Below, in pieces: positions 1-10,070 of a DNA stretch of 64,000 nucleotides. Positions within the stretch are counted from its first letter, which is position 1. Every line of letters starts with the position of its first letter. The notes below the pieces were generated by a model. It did not search any database and was not told the origin of the DNA. It saw nothing but the letters and a program-made list of their open reading frames with translations. The DNA is from Aliivibrio fischeri (GTDB lineage: Bacteria; Pseudomonadota; Gammaproteobacteria; Enterobacterales; Vibrionaceae): positions 620,001 through 684,000 of the forward strand of contig CP160630.1 of NCBI GenBank assembly GCA_038993745.2, read 5' to 3'. The position numbers and the translations under genes were made by a program.

Positions 1-270
1 ATGTACGTTGAAGAAGACGTTAAAGAATGGGCTGAGAAAGCACTTCTTTCTGACGGTGAAAAACCACGTGATGTTAACGGCGTTGAACTTAAAAAAGGTG
101 ACGACGTAACAGTAATTAAAGACCTACCAGTTAAAGGTACTAACCAAGTAATCAAGCAAGGTACAGTTATCCGTGGTATCAGCCTTGGTGACGATCCTCG
201 TTTAGTTTCTGGTAAAGCTAACGGCGGTCAATCTATGTATGTAATCGCTGAGTTCTGTCGTAAAAAGTAA
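1..270 (+). CDS. PhnA-domain protein, C-terminal part (truncated by window edge)
   Basis: The 89 visible residues match the C-terminal PhnA (YjdM-like) beta-barrel domain, with the typical segments GDDVTVIKDL, VKGTNQVIKQGT and a closing EFCRKK. Family members usually carry an N-terminal zinc ribbon before this domain. It is missing here, and the first visible codon is base 1, so the real start is probably upstream of the window. Despite the historical phosphonate name, the family's biochemical role is not established. A strong terminator follows 25 bases after the stop. Confidence 0.75.
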   Translation: MYVEEDVKEWAEKALLSDGEKPRDVNGVELKKGDDVTVIKDLPVKGTNQVIKQGTVIRGISLGDDPRLVSGKANGGQSMYVIAEFCRKK

Positions 271-294
271 TTGATTAATTACTAAAGTGACATA

Positions 295-322
295 AAAAAG
301 ACGCGAATATGCGTCTTTTTTT
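295..322. terminator. Intrinsic terminator after PhnA-domain gene
   Basis: AAAAAAGACGC, loop GAATAT, then GCGTCTTTTTTT forms a stem followed by a T run. It is symmetrical enough to work for the gene on each side, which converge here. Confidence 0.85.
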
Positions 323-345
323 ATGTCTGTATATTATTGAAATAG

Positions 346-924
346 CTAGTCCCTACTCCATTCATACACGTCACTCTGTCCTTTTCCTTTAAAGAAATTA
401 GAATGTTGTTGTATAAACTGATCTTTCTTTAATTCATCAATTGGCCACTCAGAAAAGTTTTCTTTTAGCTCAAATTTATCTGATTTGATTTGTACTGATG
501 TAAGTTGATTTGCGGTACGTCTAAATAGATAACCTCGGCCATTTTTCTCACATTGGAAATTGATCTGTTCTTGCGGAGTTTGATTTAACTTTAGCTTAGC
601 AGGAAAAAATGAACCAGATAGACACGAGTCTTCATACGTCACTATGATTTCTAGCTTATTGGTATAAGTAATATTTACCACAGTAGTGAGTTTTGAACTG
701 GTATCCACGCGTCTAAATAACAGCTGCTTAGTGTCTTTAGTGCGTGTGGTTTGAATTCCATTAGAAAACGGTTCGTAGTACATCCATGACCATTCCCAAT
801 CCATGTCTCGTGATGCGTAATTAAGTTGAGATGATGAGTGTTGCCATAAAGCAAATAAAACAGCGCAGACACCTAAAATGAGCGCAACAGAGAAAGCTTT
901 GAAAAAAGAAGTGACTGAAAACAT
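346..924 (-). CDS. Single-pass membrane-anchored hypothetical protein
   Basis: A 192-residue protein I do not recognise. Residues about 8 to 27 form one hydrophobic segment (FFKAFSVALILGVCAVLFAL), either an N-terminal anchor or an uncleaved signal. The rest is hydrophilic and beta-rich, with two cysteines (in DSCLSG and FQCEKN) that could form a disulphide in the periplasm. It stands alone, convergent with the PhnA-domain gene. A periplasmic location is inferred from the anchor only. Confidence 0.7.
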   Translation of the reverse strand: MFSVTSFFKAFSVALILGVCAVLFALWQHSSSQLNYASRDMDWEWSWMYYEPFSNGIQTTRTKDTKQLLFRRVDTSSKLTTVVNITYTNKLEIIVTYEDSCLSGSFFPAKLKLNQTPQEQINFQCEKNGRGYLFRRTANQLTSVQIKSDKFELKENFSEWPIDELKKDQFIQQHSNFFKGKGQSDVYEWSRD

Positions 925-1083
925 GATGGATACTGATTAATGAACGATCTTGAGAGTTTACCATATGGAAGATATGGGAACTAACATATTCATTAAAATG
1001 CATGAATAGTCAAATGCCTTTGTATAACCCCGGCAATTTTTCTAACTAACTGAATTTTTATGCTTATTAATATATTACAGATA

Positions 1084-1113
1084 CAAAAAAGCCGAGACAT
1101 TACATCTCGGCTT
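1084..1113 (-). terminator. Intrinsic terminator of pntAB
   Basis: Read on the minus strand, AAGCCGAGATG, loop TAAT, then the complementary arm GTCTCGGCTTTTTT ends the pntA-pntB transcript 24 bases after the pntB stop. Confidence 0.85.
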
Positions 1114-1136
1114 ATCGACTCTATCAGATTAACATA

Positions 1137-2513
1137 TTAGATATGTTTGCTGATTTCCACACAACTTTCTTTAGCGTCACCGAAAAGCATTTCAGTATTT
1201 TCTTTAAAGAACAGTGGGTTTTGAACACCAGCATAACCTGTGTTCATAGAACGTTTGAATACGATTACGTTTTTCGCATTCCATACTTCTAGAACTGGCA
1301 TACCAGCGATTGGGCTGTTTGGATCTTCCATTGCTGCAGGGTTAACTGTATCGTTAGCACCAATAACTAGAACTGTATCTGTTTCAGATAAGTCATCGTT
1401 GATCTCGTCCATTTCTAGAACGATATCATAAGGTACTTTAGCTTCTGCAAGAAGAACATTCATGTGACCCGGTAAACGACCTGCAACAGGGTGGATACCA
1501 AAGCGCACTTCAACACCTTGAGCACGAAGTTTTTCAGTGATTTCGTGAACTGGGTACTGAGCTTGAGCTACTGCCATGCCGTATCCTGGAGTGATAACAA
1601 CAGACTTAGAGTTTTTAAGCATTTCTGCTACTTCTTCAGCGGTTGTTTCACGATGCTCACCCTGCTCTTCATCACCAGATGAAGCAACAACGTCTTGACC
1701 GAAGCCACCAGCAATTACGCTGATGAAAGAACGGTTCATTGCTTTACACATGATGTAAGACAGAATTGCACCTGATGAACCTACTAATGCACCAGTAACA
1801 ATCAGTAGATCGTTTGATAGCATGAAACCTGCCGCTGCCGCTGCCCAACCAGAGTATGAGTTAAGCATTGAAACAACTACTGGCATATCCGCACCACCGA
1901 TTGAAGCAACCAAGTGATAACCGAATGCAAATGCGATCAGTGTTACTAGAATAAGTGCGAACATGCTGCCTTCAACACTTACGAAGTGGTAAAGAAGACC
2001 TGCAGATACAACTAATGCTAGTAAGTTCAGCTTATGGCGGTGAGGTAATTGAAGTGCAGATGAGTTAATCACTCCACGTAGTTTACCGAATGCAACTAAA
2101 GAACCTGTGAAAGTAACCGCACCAATGAAGACGCCTAAGAATACCTCTACAAGGTGGATATTTAGCATAGCACCAACAAGAACACCGTGGTCGATGTAAC
2201 TGTTGAAACCAACAAGAACCGCAGCCATACCAACAAAGCTGTGAAGAATTGCCACAAGTTCTGGCATTTCAGTCATTTCAACTTTTTTCGCATAGTAAAG
2301 ACCAATCGCGCCACCCATAGCCATTGCTACGATGATCCAGCCTGTCCCTGTTGAATCAGGGCCAAAGATGGTTGCGATAAGTGCGATAGCCATACCAGTA
2401 ATACCGTAGTAGTTACCGCTACGAGCTGTCTCTTGTTTAGACAGACCTGCTAAACTCATGATAAATAGAACGGCAGATACAATATACGCTGCTTGAACTA
2501 ATCCTGCTGACAT
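1137..2513 (-). CDS. pntB: NAD(P) transhydrogenase subunit beta
   Basis: PntB forms the membrane and NADP(H)-binding part of proton-translocating transhydrogenase, which couples proton entry to hydride transfer from NADH to NADP+. The 458-residue length fits the family. About nine hydrophobic helices fill residues 1 to 270. The soluble domain III follows, with the NADP-binding segment [15 protein letters not shown] and the late [10 protein letters not shown] motif. It lies 11 bases downstream of pntA on the same strand, the standard operon order, and the pair ends in a terminator. Confidence 0.97.
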   Translation of the reverse strand: MSAGLVQAAYIVSAVLFIMSLAGLSKQETARSGNYYGITGMAIALIATIFGPDSTGTGWIIVAMAMGGAIGLYYAKKVEMTEMPELVAILHSFVGMAAVLVGFNSYIDHGVLVGAMLNIHLVEVFLGVFIGAVTFTGSLVAFGKLRGVINSSALQLPHRHKLNLLALVVSAGLLYHFVSVEGSMFALILVTLIAFAFGYHLVASIGGADMPVVVSMLNSYSGWAAAAAGFMLSNDLLIVTGALVGSSGAILSYIMCKAMNRSFISVIAGGFGQDVVASSGDEEQGEHRETTAEEVAEMLKNSKSVVITPGYGMAVAQAQYPVHEITEKLRAQGVEVRFGIHPVAGRLPGHMNVLLAEAKVPYDIVLEMDEINDDLSETDTVLVIGANDTVNPAAMEDPNSPIAGMPVLEVWNAKNVIVFKRSMNTGYAGVQNPLFFKENTEMLFGDAKESCVEISKHI

Positions 2514-2524
2514 TGTCCTACTCC

Positions 2525-4081
2525 TTATTTATCTTTACGGAACATTTCAAGCATACGCTTGGTTACAGCGAAACCGCCAAATATATTAATACTTGCGATA
2601 AGAACTGCGATAAATGCTAAAAATGAAACGACACCATTACCCTGACCCACTTGCAGTAATGCTCCTACAATGATGATGCCTGAGATAGCGTTTGTTACTG
2701 ACATTAGTGGTGTATGAAGTGAATGACTTACATTCCATACCACGTAATAACCAACCACACACGCAAGTACGAATACAGTAAAGTGTGCTAAGAATGCTGC
2801 TGGAGCGACAGATGCAACCCAACCGAATGCTGCAATACCAGCACCGATCATTGCAAATTTCTTAATTGGTGATGTTGGCTCTTCAACTTTTGGCTCAACC
2901 TTAGCTTTTGGCGCTGCTTTCGCTTGTGGTTGTGCTGACACTTGAATTGGTGGCGCAGGCCAAGTTACTTCACCTTCTTTAACAACTGTTACACCACGAA
3001 GAACAACGTCTTCAAAATCGATGTTGATGTTGCCATCTTTTTCTTTACATAAAAGTTTTAGAAGGTTTACTAGGTTTGTGCCGTATAGCTGAGATGATTG
3101 AGTTGGTAGACGACCAACCATATCAGTATAACCAACGATCTTAACGCCATTTTCTGTTACGAAAACTTCGTCTTTTACTGTGTATTCACAGTTACCGCCG
3201 TTTGCTGCCGCTAAATCGACAATAACACTGCCCGCTTTCATGCTATCAACCATTTCTTTGGTGATTAGCTTCGGCGCTGGACGACCTGGGATAAGCGCTG
3301 TTGTGATGATGATATCAACGTCTTTAGCTTGAGCCGCATATAGCTCTTCTGCTTTTTTGTTGAACTCATCAGACATTTCTTTAGCGTAGCCATCACCTGA
3401 GCCAGAGTTTTCTTTGAAATCAACTTCAAGGAATTCTGCACCCATTGATTGCACTTGTTCTTTTACTTCTGGACGAACGTCAAATGCACGAACGATTGCA
3501 CCAAGGCTACCAGCAGCACCGATAGCAGCAAGACCTGCAACACCAGCACCAGCAACAAGTACTTTAGCCGGTGGAACTTTACCAGCCGCTGTAATTTGAC
3601 CGGTAAAGAAGCGGCCAAATTCATGCGCAGCTTCAACTACAGCACGGTAACCTGCAATGTTTGCCATTGAACTTAGGGCATCAAGCGCCTGAGCACGAGA
3701 AATACGAGGAACCGAATCCATAGCAAGAACGTTAATGTTCTTTGTTGCTAACTTCGCTAGTAGTTCTTCATTTTGTGCAGGCCAAATAAAGCTGATTAAG
3801 CTTGCGCCATCTTGAATTAAATCGAACTCATCAACACCCGTTGCTTCATTTACTTGAGGTGCATTTACTTTCAGAATCAGTTCTGATTTCCATACATCAT
3901 CTGTTGAAACAACAGTTGCGCCAGCTTGTTCAAAAGCTGAATCATCAAAGCTCGCTAAGATACCAGCGTTTGATTCTACAGCAACTGTAAAACCAAGCTT
4001 GATAAGCTGCTCAACCGTTTTAGGCGTTGCAGCAACACGGGTTTCACCCGCGAAGACTTCTCTAGGTACACCAATTTGCAT
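2525..4081 (-). CDS. pntA: NAD(P) transhydrogenase subunit alpha
   Basis: PntA carries the NAD(H)-binding domain I of transhydrogenase and part of the membrane domain. The N-terminus [10 protein letters not shown] is typical of the alanine dehydrogenase/PntA fold. A Rossmann GAGVAG motif lies at residues 178 to 183, and the loop [16 protein letters not shown] is characteristic of domain I. A proline/lysine linker near residues 385 to 405 leads into about four C-terminal transmembrane helices. The 518-residue length fits. It is the first gene of the pntAB operon. The upstream 258 bases (4082 to 4339) hold no gene and should contain the promoter. Confidence 0.97.
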   Translation of the reverse strand: MQIGVPREVFAGETRVAATPKTVEQLIKLGFTVAVESNAGILASFDDSAFEQAGATVVSTDDVWKSELILKVNAPQVNEATGVDEFDLIQDGASLISFIWPAQNEELLAKLATKNINVLAMDSVPRISRAQALDALSSMANIAGYRAVVEAAHEFGRFFTGQITAAGKVPPAKVLVAGAGVAGLAAIGAAGSLGAIVRAFDVRPEVKEQVQSMGAEFLEVDFKENSGSGDGYAKEMSDEFNKKAEELYAAQAKDVDIIITTALIPGRPAPKLITKEMVDSMKAGSVIVDLAAANGGNCEYTVKDEVFVTENGVKIVGYTDMVGRLPTQSSQLYGTNLVNLLKLLCKEKDGNINIDFEDVVLRGVTVVKEGEVTWPAPPIQVSAQPQAKAAPKAKVEPKVEEPTSPIKKFAMIGAGIAAFGWVASVAPAAFLAHFTVFVLACVVGYYVVWNVSHSLHTPLMSVTNAISGIIIVGALLQVGQGNGVVSFLAFIAVLIASINIFGGFAVTKRMLEMFRKDK

Positions 4082-4339
4082 AGTAATTCCTTGACTATTG
4101 GCATGAATTTATCAGTTAGTTTTATCCAAGCTAACCGATTAATTCAAGTGTTTTGTAATAAAATGACATATTTTCATTACTTAAAATTTTATACGACCTT
4201 ATTCTCACCGCTATTTAGTAAAAAAACAACATTTTGGTGACAAAAAAGAGGTCAAACCACTAATTGTTACTTATTGATTTTCAAGAATAAGTCGAAAAAA
4301 CAATCAAATTGTTTATTTTTTAATATCAATCTAGTTACA

Positions 4340-4615
4340 TTATTTAAATAATGAATCACCAAGTTGATCGATCAGTACTTTTGCTTTACTTACCATGAGT
4401 TCATCGGCGTTGGCTTTTGATGAGATAACATCGGAGCGAATAAAGCGATGTTCTTTTATTTCGCCGTTGATTTCTTTGGTGAGTTTTCCAGCAATTCGAA
4501 ATTGCGAACCATCAGGTTCTGAGTTTGGATAGATGAGAAAAGATTTGTACTCAACTGGTTCAACAGTAGGTTCAGTTGCAGTTGATGAGCCAAATAGACG
4601 TGAAAAAAGCCCCAT
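4340..4615 (-). CDS. HlyU family (PF10115-type) small protein
   Basis: A 91-residue protein starting MGLFSRLFG, with the family's YKSFLIYPNSEPDGSQFRIAG core, then EIKEHRFIRSD and KAKVLIDQLGDSLF. The family is named after a proposed haemolysin activator but is not the ArsR-type HlyU of Vibrio, and its biochemical role is uncertain. I chose ATG 4615 because an AAGGA ribosome site precedes it; the reading frame stays open upstream without a family match. It lies 79 bases downstream of the OmpA-like lipoprotein gene on the same strand. Confidence 0.75.
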   Translation of the reverse strand: MGLFSRLFGSSTATEPTVEPVEYKSFLIYPNSEPDGSQFRIAGKLTKEINGEIKEHRFIRSDVISSKANADELMVSKAKVLIDQLGDSLFK

Positions 4616-4694
4616 TTCATTTTCCTTTTTGAAATAAGGCTTATTATACATGAGAGAGTTAATTATTAAGTAGATCGATTCTAATAAACTGAGA

Positions 4695-5249
4695 TTATTC
4701 TTCGTCAAAGAGCTCAGTGATTGGCGTTATTCTGATCTCAATACGGCGGTTCTTTTTGCGCCCTTCTGCATTTATGTTAGTAGCAATGGGCTCTGATTCA
4801 CCAAAACCATAGGTATTAATTCGATTTCCATCAACACCATTTTCTTCTAGTAAAGCCAGAACAGAATCAGCACGTTGATTTGAGAGAGACATATTGAATT
4901 TTTTACTGCCACGGCTATCAGTATGACCAGCTATAAATACTTCTGACTCTGGTTTATCATTCAGTAATTTAGCTAACTGTGATAGTACAAGTTTGCTCTC
5001 ATTTTTTATTTCTATACTGCCCGAATCGAAGCTCTTATCACCATTTAGTAAAATGATAATCTCTTCATTTGTTTGAGCAACACTGCCAATATCTTCTGTA
5101 ACAAATTGCTGTAGCTGTTCATTGTGGTAATCAACAAATGACGCAACGGTTGGTGTTTCTGCAATATCTGCCATTTCATCATCTGATGTGCTCTGGCACC
5201 CCATTAATAAACTTGCTGATATGATAATTCCAAGTAGCTGTTTTTTCAT
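4695..5249 (-). CDS. OmpA-family peptidoglycan-binding lipoprotein
   Basis: A 184-residue lipoprotein. The signal peptide ends in the lipobox LLMGC, with the lipidated cysteine at residue 18. The C-terminal half is an OmpA/MotB-like domain: FIAGHTDSRGS, SNQRADSVLALLEENGV, YGFGESEPIATN and RKKNRRIEI. This domain binds diaminopimelate in peptidoglycan, so the protein probably tethers the outer membrane to the wall. It is shorter than Pal in its linker and not part of a tol-pal cluster. A HlyU-like gene follows on the same strand. Confidence 0.88.
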   Translation of the reverse strand: MKKQLLGIIISASLLMGCQSTSDDEMADIAETPTVASFVDYHNEQLQQFVTEDIGSVAQTNEEIIILLNGDKSFDSGSIEIKNESKLVLSQLAKLLNDKPESEVFIAGHTDSRGSKKFNMSLSNQRADSVLALLEENGVDGNRINTYGFGESEPIATNINAEGRKKNRRIEIRITPITELFDEE

Positions 5250-5358
5250 TATAAGTATCCCTAGTCCAAACTAAGAACAATTTATCAAACTTCTTATACA
5301 GTTACTCACTCAGTAAAAATGAAATCGAGTCACTTCATTTACTTTTGAAATTATGATG

Positions 5359-6482
5359 TTACTCAGTATCACCTTTGAGATTGTTTTTATTTCGAGTAAC
5401 GAAAAATAGAAAAGCATAAAGGATACACAGTGCGTATAGACCACTTAAATTCGTTAATACACCGCTTAACCCTGCCCCTTGCTGATTCAGTTTTAAAAAT
5501 CCGTTAATGGCAAAACCACTAGGCAATAGATGCATGATATCGGTAATAATACTTGGCACCATTTCTGCTGGCCAAATAAAGCCTGCACTAAACACAATTG
5601 GCATAGAGCTAAACAAAACAAGTAATAAAATACTTTCAGATGTTGGAAGTACCTTACCAAGGAATAAGCCAAGTAAAATCACAGACGATATGAATGGCAC
5701 CAATAAAACCAGTATTTCTAATGGTGTGCCAAATCGACTGATAGAATAAAAATCAAAGAAATAACCAAAATACAAACACGCTAGTAATAATTCGGTAAAG
5801 AGGAATATTCCAAATCTAACGATCAGATGTGTGACTGTATTTTCATTAGCTGATGATTGTTTTTGTCTTACCCCTACAGCCATTAGTAAGGTTTGCTGAA
5901 GAATAAGCACAAATACCGCCGGAACGACATATTGAACATACCCATGTAATGGTTAAATACAGGAATGTAATTGGATTGGAATGGCCTAAATGAATGAATA
6001 GCCGCATTCATCGGTGTACCATCTATAGCTAAGTGAGCAATTCGATATTCTGCTGAAATAGTTCCACCAGCGGTCATTAATCCTTCCACGATGGTACCGT
6101 AAATCAAGAAATAAGAGGCGTCACCAGCATAACCAACCGTTGGCGCTTCTCCTAATTGAAGCTTTTTTGAAAACTCTGATGGGATAACTAAAAAACCGGT
6201 TATCTCATTGTTTAAAAATTGACTTTTAGCCTGCTCAATACTGTTTGCTTGTTCCACCACATTAACTTGTTGTGAGGTATTGACCATTCGAGCAAACTTT
6301 CTACTTAGTTCCGATTTATCGAGATCCACCACTGAGATCTTTTGCTCTTCAGGGCTTTGATGCTGATACGGTAATGGATACAAGAAGGCATAGAAAAGTA
6401 CACCACCAATCATTGCTAGTACAATCGTAGTGTTACTGAATATGGCTTTTGCTTCTTTTTGAATAAGTAGAAATAGCGACAT
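5359..6482 (-). pseudogene. ABC-2 type permease (second of pair), frameshifted
   Basis: Two adjoining reading frames (6482 down to 5883, and 5910 down to 5359) together make one YhhJ-like ABC-2 permease of about 374 residues. One N-terminal helix, a large periplasmic domain with VVDLDKSELSRKF, and five C-terminal helices are visible. The break lies at the C run 5941 to 5943. Restoring one base changes HYMGMFNMSF into HYMGYVQYVVPAVFVLILQQ and joins the frames. It starts 3 bases after the preceding permease. It would form the membrane channel of a HlyD/TolC-linked exporter. Either a recent pseudogene or a sequencing error. Confidence 0.85.
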
Positions 6483-6485
6483 AAT

Positions 6486-7609
6486 TTATTTCTTTAGCTT
6501 AAGAGAAAGTAATAACAAAGGAAGAGTAAATAAAGTCAGCACCCCAATGTTAGGAAATGCACTAACTAAAGAATCTCCGTAATTTGATAATTCAATTTGA
6601 GCTCGAACAAAATGGCTTGCTGGTAAAATAGAATGCCAAAACGTTGCTAATGAGTTCATATCAGTTACGGGAAATGTTACCCCTAAAAATGCAAAACTCG
6701 GCGCAGTATAAGCACCTGAAATGCTCATTGCTTTTACAATGTCATTTGTACCATAGCCAATGGCAATACCTAGACTGATGCAAGCAAAGCTCATCAAACT
6801 CATGTTTAAAATAAATGCAGTGATTGAACCATTAAATGGAAATCCAATTACACCGTATAAAAAATAAAACAGCACAGCGCCTAGCATCATCGCTATGCAA
6901 AAATAAACCAAGGTAAAGTTGAAAATACTTAAGCGATCTTGTTTATCAAACCACTCACGAAGCGAGTTACATCCTGTTCGTACCGATTCGTTTTGCATAG
7001 CCCAAAGCATGCCAACAATAACCGCCATTTGCCAAATAGCAGGTAAGATGGCAGAAACAAGGAATTGATTATAATTACTACCAAGGTTAAACAATGGTGT
7101 AACCTGTACCTTAATCGGAACGGCTGAATTAATGGCCTGAGTCCAGGTGGTTTCTTTAATGCTTAATTGTTTAATTACTGACAGTTTGGCTTGTGCTGTC
7201 ATGTCTGTTTGCATTAATGCCGAGTTTATTTGCTTAGCGATAAGAATGAACTGGCCATTGTAAAAACCTGTTATTTTGGGGCTTTTACCTAGCATTACGT
7301 TCTTTTCAAAATCATGAGGATAATAATATAGCCATAATTATCACCTTTGGTTAATGCGAGGTTGGCTTTTTCTTTATCCGGTTGAATACTTTTAACTGAA
7401 AGTGTTGGTGTTGCATCGTAATCACGGATCATCATTCTTGACAAATGAGATTGATCGAGATCGACGACATCAATGGGTAATTCTCTAACTACATTTGAAG
7501 AGAATATCCACCAAATCACAAGCGAGATAAGTAGCGGTAAAACAAAAGTTACCGCCATAACCCAAGGGCTTGTAAAGTATGACCGCCAATATGTTTTGAT
7601 TGATATCAT
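6486..7609 (-). pseudogene. ABC-2 type permease (first of pair), frameshifted
   Basis: The first permease of the exporter operon, also split into two frames (7609 down to about 7320, and on to 6486). Adding one base at 7318 to 7319 turns YIIILMILKRT-stop into YIIIPHDFEKNV and runs straight into MLGKSPKITGF, giving about 374 residues, the usual family length. The N-terminal part has a transmembrane helix and the paralogous VVDLDQSHLSRMM segment. The C-terminal part has five or six helices. I placed the start at ATG 7609 (MISIKTYWR), 20 bases past the HlyD-like stop. No ATPase gene is present in the operon. Confidence 0.85.
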
Positions 7610-7628
7610 CGTATTTTGCACTTGATTC

Positions 7629-8612
7629 TTATTTACTTTCAACCGTAACGATGGCACTCATACCAACTCGAAGATCGGAAATAGGATTAACTGGGTGCGC
7701 TTCTATTTCAAAAGTTTTAAGATCAAAGCCCTGACTATTATCAGTTGCACGCCATGTAGCATAATCACCTAAAACGGAAACATGAGTGATTTTGAAATCT
7801 TCAGTGCGATCAAGTGCAGGAAGGTATACTTTTAATATCTCGCCTTTTGTGTAATTTTTTAGCTTGTCTTCACGAACATGAAATAGAGCCCATGCTTCAT
7901 TCATATCAATGACACTAACAACAGGAAATCCTTGAGGAGCGATTTCGCCTTCATTTAATAAAACTTGTGACACTTCACCTTGATACCAGCTGTCAATTTT
8001 TGTATCAGCTACATAGGCTTCAACTTCTGCAACTGAACCCATGGCCATTTTTACTTTTTCGTTAGCTGCACGCTTGGTCTCAGTACGAGCACCCTCTTTA
8101 GCCATTTGATACATTTGGTATGCAGCACTTTCTGTGTATTTGGCTGCTTGCCATTGCGTATAGGTTTCGTCTTTTTTCTGCTCAGCAACAACACCATCTT
8201 TATATAAGTTATTTACACGAGCATAAGTTTTTTCAAGTAGTTGACTAGCCGCTTTTGCTTTACGCCATTGATCTCTTGCTGCGGCAACTTGTTGAGTTCT
8301 TGCCCCTTGTTCTGCTTCTTCTGCTAATGCGCTAGCTGCGGCTTCACCGGCTTTTGCTTGTGCTAATTTAGCTTCAATTTCAGGGCTATAAAGTGAAAAT
8401 ACCGCTTGGCCTTTTTCAATCATATCGCCCTTTTTAACGTAAATGTTTTCGATACGTCCAGGGACTTTAGATGAAATATTGTATTGTTCCGCTTCAATTT
8501 GACCTTGCAATAATTCAGGGCGTGGTTGATAAGCAGACCAAAAGCTGTAGCCAATCCATCCAATAACAACCGATAAAGTAACAATGCTAATAATTTTTTT
8601 TGAGTTACTCAT
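7629..8612 (-). CDS. HlyD-family periplasmic adaptor (membrane fusion protein)
   Basis: About 327 residues from ATG 8612, which has an AAGGG ribosome site 7 bases upstream. An N-terminal anchor helix (residues about 6 to 24) is followed by the biotinyl-lipoyl-like segment GRIENIYVKKGDMIEKGQ. An alanine-rich coiled coil follows, then the second lipoyl half and a beta-barrel ending SDLRVGMSAIVTV. Such adaptors bridge an inner-membrane permease to a TolC channel. The gene sits between the TolC-like gene and two ABC-2 permeases, resembling the YhiI/YhhJ arrangement. Confidence 0.92.
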   Translation of the reverse strand: MSNSKKIISIVTLSVVIGWIGYSFWSAYQPRPELLQGQIEAEQYNISSKVPGRIENIYVKKGDMIEKGQAVFSLYSPEIEAKLAQAKAGEAAASALAEEAEQGARTQQVAAARDQWRKAKAASQLLEKTYARVNNLYKDGVVAEQKKDETYTQWQAAKYTESAAYQMYQMAKEGARTETKRAANEKVKMAMGSVAEVEAYVADTKIDSWYQGEVSQVLLNEGEIAPQGFPVVSVIDMNEAWALFHVREDKLKNYTKGEILKVYLPALDRTEDFKITHVSVLGDYATWRATDNSQGFDLKTFEIEAHPVNPISDLRVGMSAIVTVESK

Positions 8613-8616
8613 ATAT

Positions 8617-9975
8617 TTACCCTTGTCTTGCCTGTAGTTGATATTGTACAAAAGTGTCTGTTTGATTACTTAGTGCTAATAATTTAACTAAAGAAATCAC
8701 ATAATTAAATGAAGCTAAAGAACGTTGAGTCTTAATGCTAGCAAGATAAAGTTCAGCATCGACCACATCTAGAGAAGTAGATAGCCCTTGTTTGAAGGCT
8801 TTCTCACGAAGTTGTACATTTTCTTTGGCTAATTCTAAGCTTGAAGCCAAACCGTTATATTCATCAATCGCTTGGAGTGCTTCTCGATATGTCTTTTCAA
8901 CCAATAACGCAAGGTCTTGTTTAGCTTGGGTTTTTAAGTATTTAACCTGTTGAATCGCACTGTGTGCTGCAACCACTTTGTCTGAGCGACCTTTGTTATC
9001 CAGTAATGGGACATTAACTCCTACACCAACAAGCCAATCAGGTGTTATTTCTGCTGATAAACTGTCGCCTTCATACAGATTATAGTTACCATATAAGTAG
9101 ACGTCGGGGTAATAACGCCCCTTTTCTGCTTTAACTAAGCTTTCTGCTTGTAATTCTTTGGCATCTAAGAGCGCTAAGCCCGGATAAGTATCGAGGGTGC
9201 TATCCACAAATGCATTTAACTGTGGCAGTGATTTGTTTATAAATAATTGAGTTTCTGGGGTTACGGTTTCTGTTGTTTGTAACATACTAACCAATGCTGC
9301 ATTAGCGATGTCGTAATCTTGCTGAGCTTTTCGTAAATCAACTTTGGCTTTATCATAAGAAGCATCAGCCTGTAGACGCTCTACTTTCGCAATTTGACCT
9401 TGCTGTTGTAGTTTAATCGCATTATCTCGATGTTTTGCTAAGCCTTGCTCTACTTCACTATAAGTATTAACCACTTCTTTCGCTAATACGGTACTAAAGT
9501 AATACTTTGCCAAATCTTCATAAGACGCTTGTTGCTTCATTAATAGTTGGCTACGAGCTTCTGCTGTTTTTCCTTCTGCTGCACTTTCAGCTGCAGAAAT
9601 CCGACCGCCAGTAAAAATTGGCCAAATGGCTCGAATGGAACTGGTAAAAATATCTCGTTCAGAAAGCGTTGATGTTAGATTAGGAAGCAAAAATGGAATA
9701 GATGCATTCGTACTGTTCCATACTTGTTCAGCAGAAACCGTTACATCATCATCAAGATAAGTGTAATTTGCGCTTAAGGTGATTGAAGGAAGGTTTAAAT
9801 CAGACGTTCCTGATGCCAACGACTCTTGTCTCTGTACATTCATTCGTTCAGCAGCAATACCGTTGTGATTATTTAATACATTTTTCCAAGCGGAATCGAA
9901 ATCAACAGACTTAGCCTGTACTGATATTGATAGTAATGTAGTAATTAAGATTGAGACACGTGTCATTTTTAGCAT
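8617..9975 (-). CDS. TolC-family outer membrane efflux protein
   Basis: About 452 residues with a signal peptide cleaved near VQAKS. Two similar halves are visible, each with long alanine/glutamine-rich helices, as in the TolC alpha-barrel. The second half begins near KGRYYPDVYLYGNYN and includes VGVGVNVPLLDNKGR. The start ATG 9975 has a strong GGAGGG site. It is the first gene of the exporter operon, and a perfect 16-bp palindrome lies 15 bases upstream of the start codon. The adaptor gene follows after 4 bases. It would be the outer-membrane channel of the exporter. Confidence 0.92.
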   Translation of the reverse strand: MLKMTRVSILITTLLSISVQAKSVDFDSAWKNVLNNHNGIAAERMNVQRQESLASGTSDLNLPSITLSANYTYLDDDVTVSAEQVWNSTNASIPFLLPNLTSTLSERDIFTSSIRAIWPIFTGGRISAAESAAEGKTAEARSQLLMKQQASYEDLAKYYFSTVLAKEVVNTYSEVEQGLAKHRDNAIKLQQQGQIAKVERLQADASYDKAKVDLRKAQQDYDIANAALVSMLQTTETVTPETQLFINKSLPQLNAFVDSTLDTYPGLALLDAKELQAESLVKAEKGRYYPDVYLYGNYNLYEGDSLSAEITPDWLVGVGVNVPLLDNKGRSDKVVAAHSAIQQVKYLKTQAKQDLALLVEKTYREALQAIDEYNGLASSLELAKENVQLREKAFKQGLSTSLDVVDAELYLASIKTQRSLASFNYVISLVKLLALSNQTDTFVQYQLQARQG

Positions 9976-9990
9976 AAACCCTCCGTTAAA

Positions 9991-10006
9991 TAGAGTATAT
10001 ACTCTA
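9991..10006. promoter_or_regulatory. Perfect 16-bp palindrome, probable operator of exporter operon
   Basis: TAGAGTATATACTCTA is a perfect inverted repeat just upstream of the TolC-like gene and downstream of the regulator's terminator. Its size and placement fit a TetR-family operator overlapping the operon promoter. That the adjacent LuxT-like regulator binds it is inference. Confidence 0.5.
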
Positions 10007-10021
10007 AATAAACCTAGATGC

Positions 10022-10053
10022 AAAAAAAAGCTTATCTATAAGATAAGCCTTTT
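10022..10053 (-). terminator. Intrinsic terminator of the TetR-family gene
   Basis: On the minus strand, AAGGCTTATC, loop TTATA, GATAAGC and a run of eight T end the regulator transcript before the exporter operon begins. The two units are therefore probably transcribed separately. Confidence 0.8.
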
Positions 10054-10070
10054 AATACATTTAATCAGAT

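Noticed and set aside
1..270. Treating the PhnA-domain ORF as a complete 89-residue gene starting at base 1
   Set aside because: The ATG coincides with the window edge, and the family normally has an N-terminal zinc ribbon, so truncation is more likely.
2637..2822. Short ORFs inside pntA and pntB on both strands
   Set aside because: They are out-of-frame shadows of well-conserved genes.
5883..7320. Programmed ribosomal frameshifting in the two permeases
   Set aside because: Neither site has a slippery heptamer with a downstream structure, the shifts lie at different places in paralogous genes, and families of this type are read without frameshifting.
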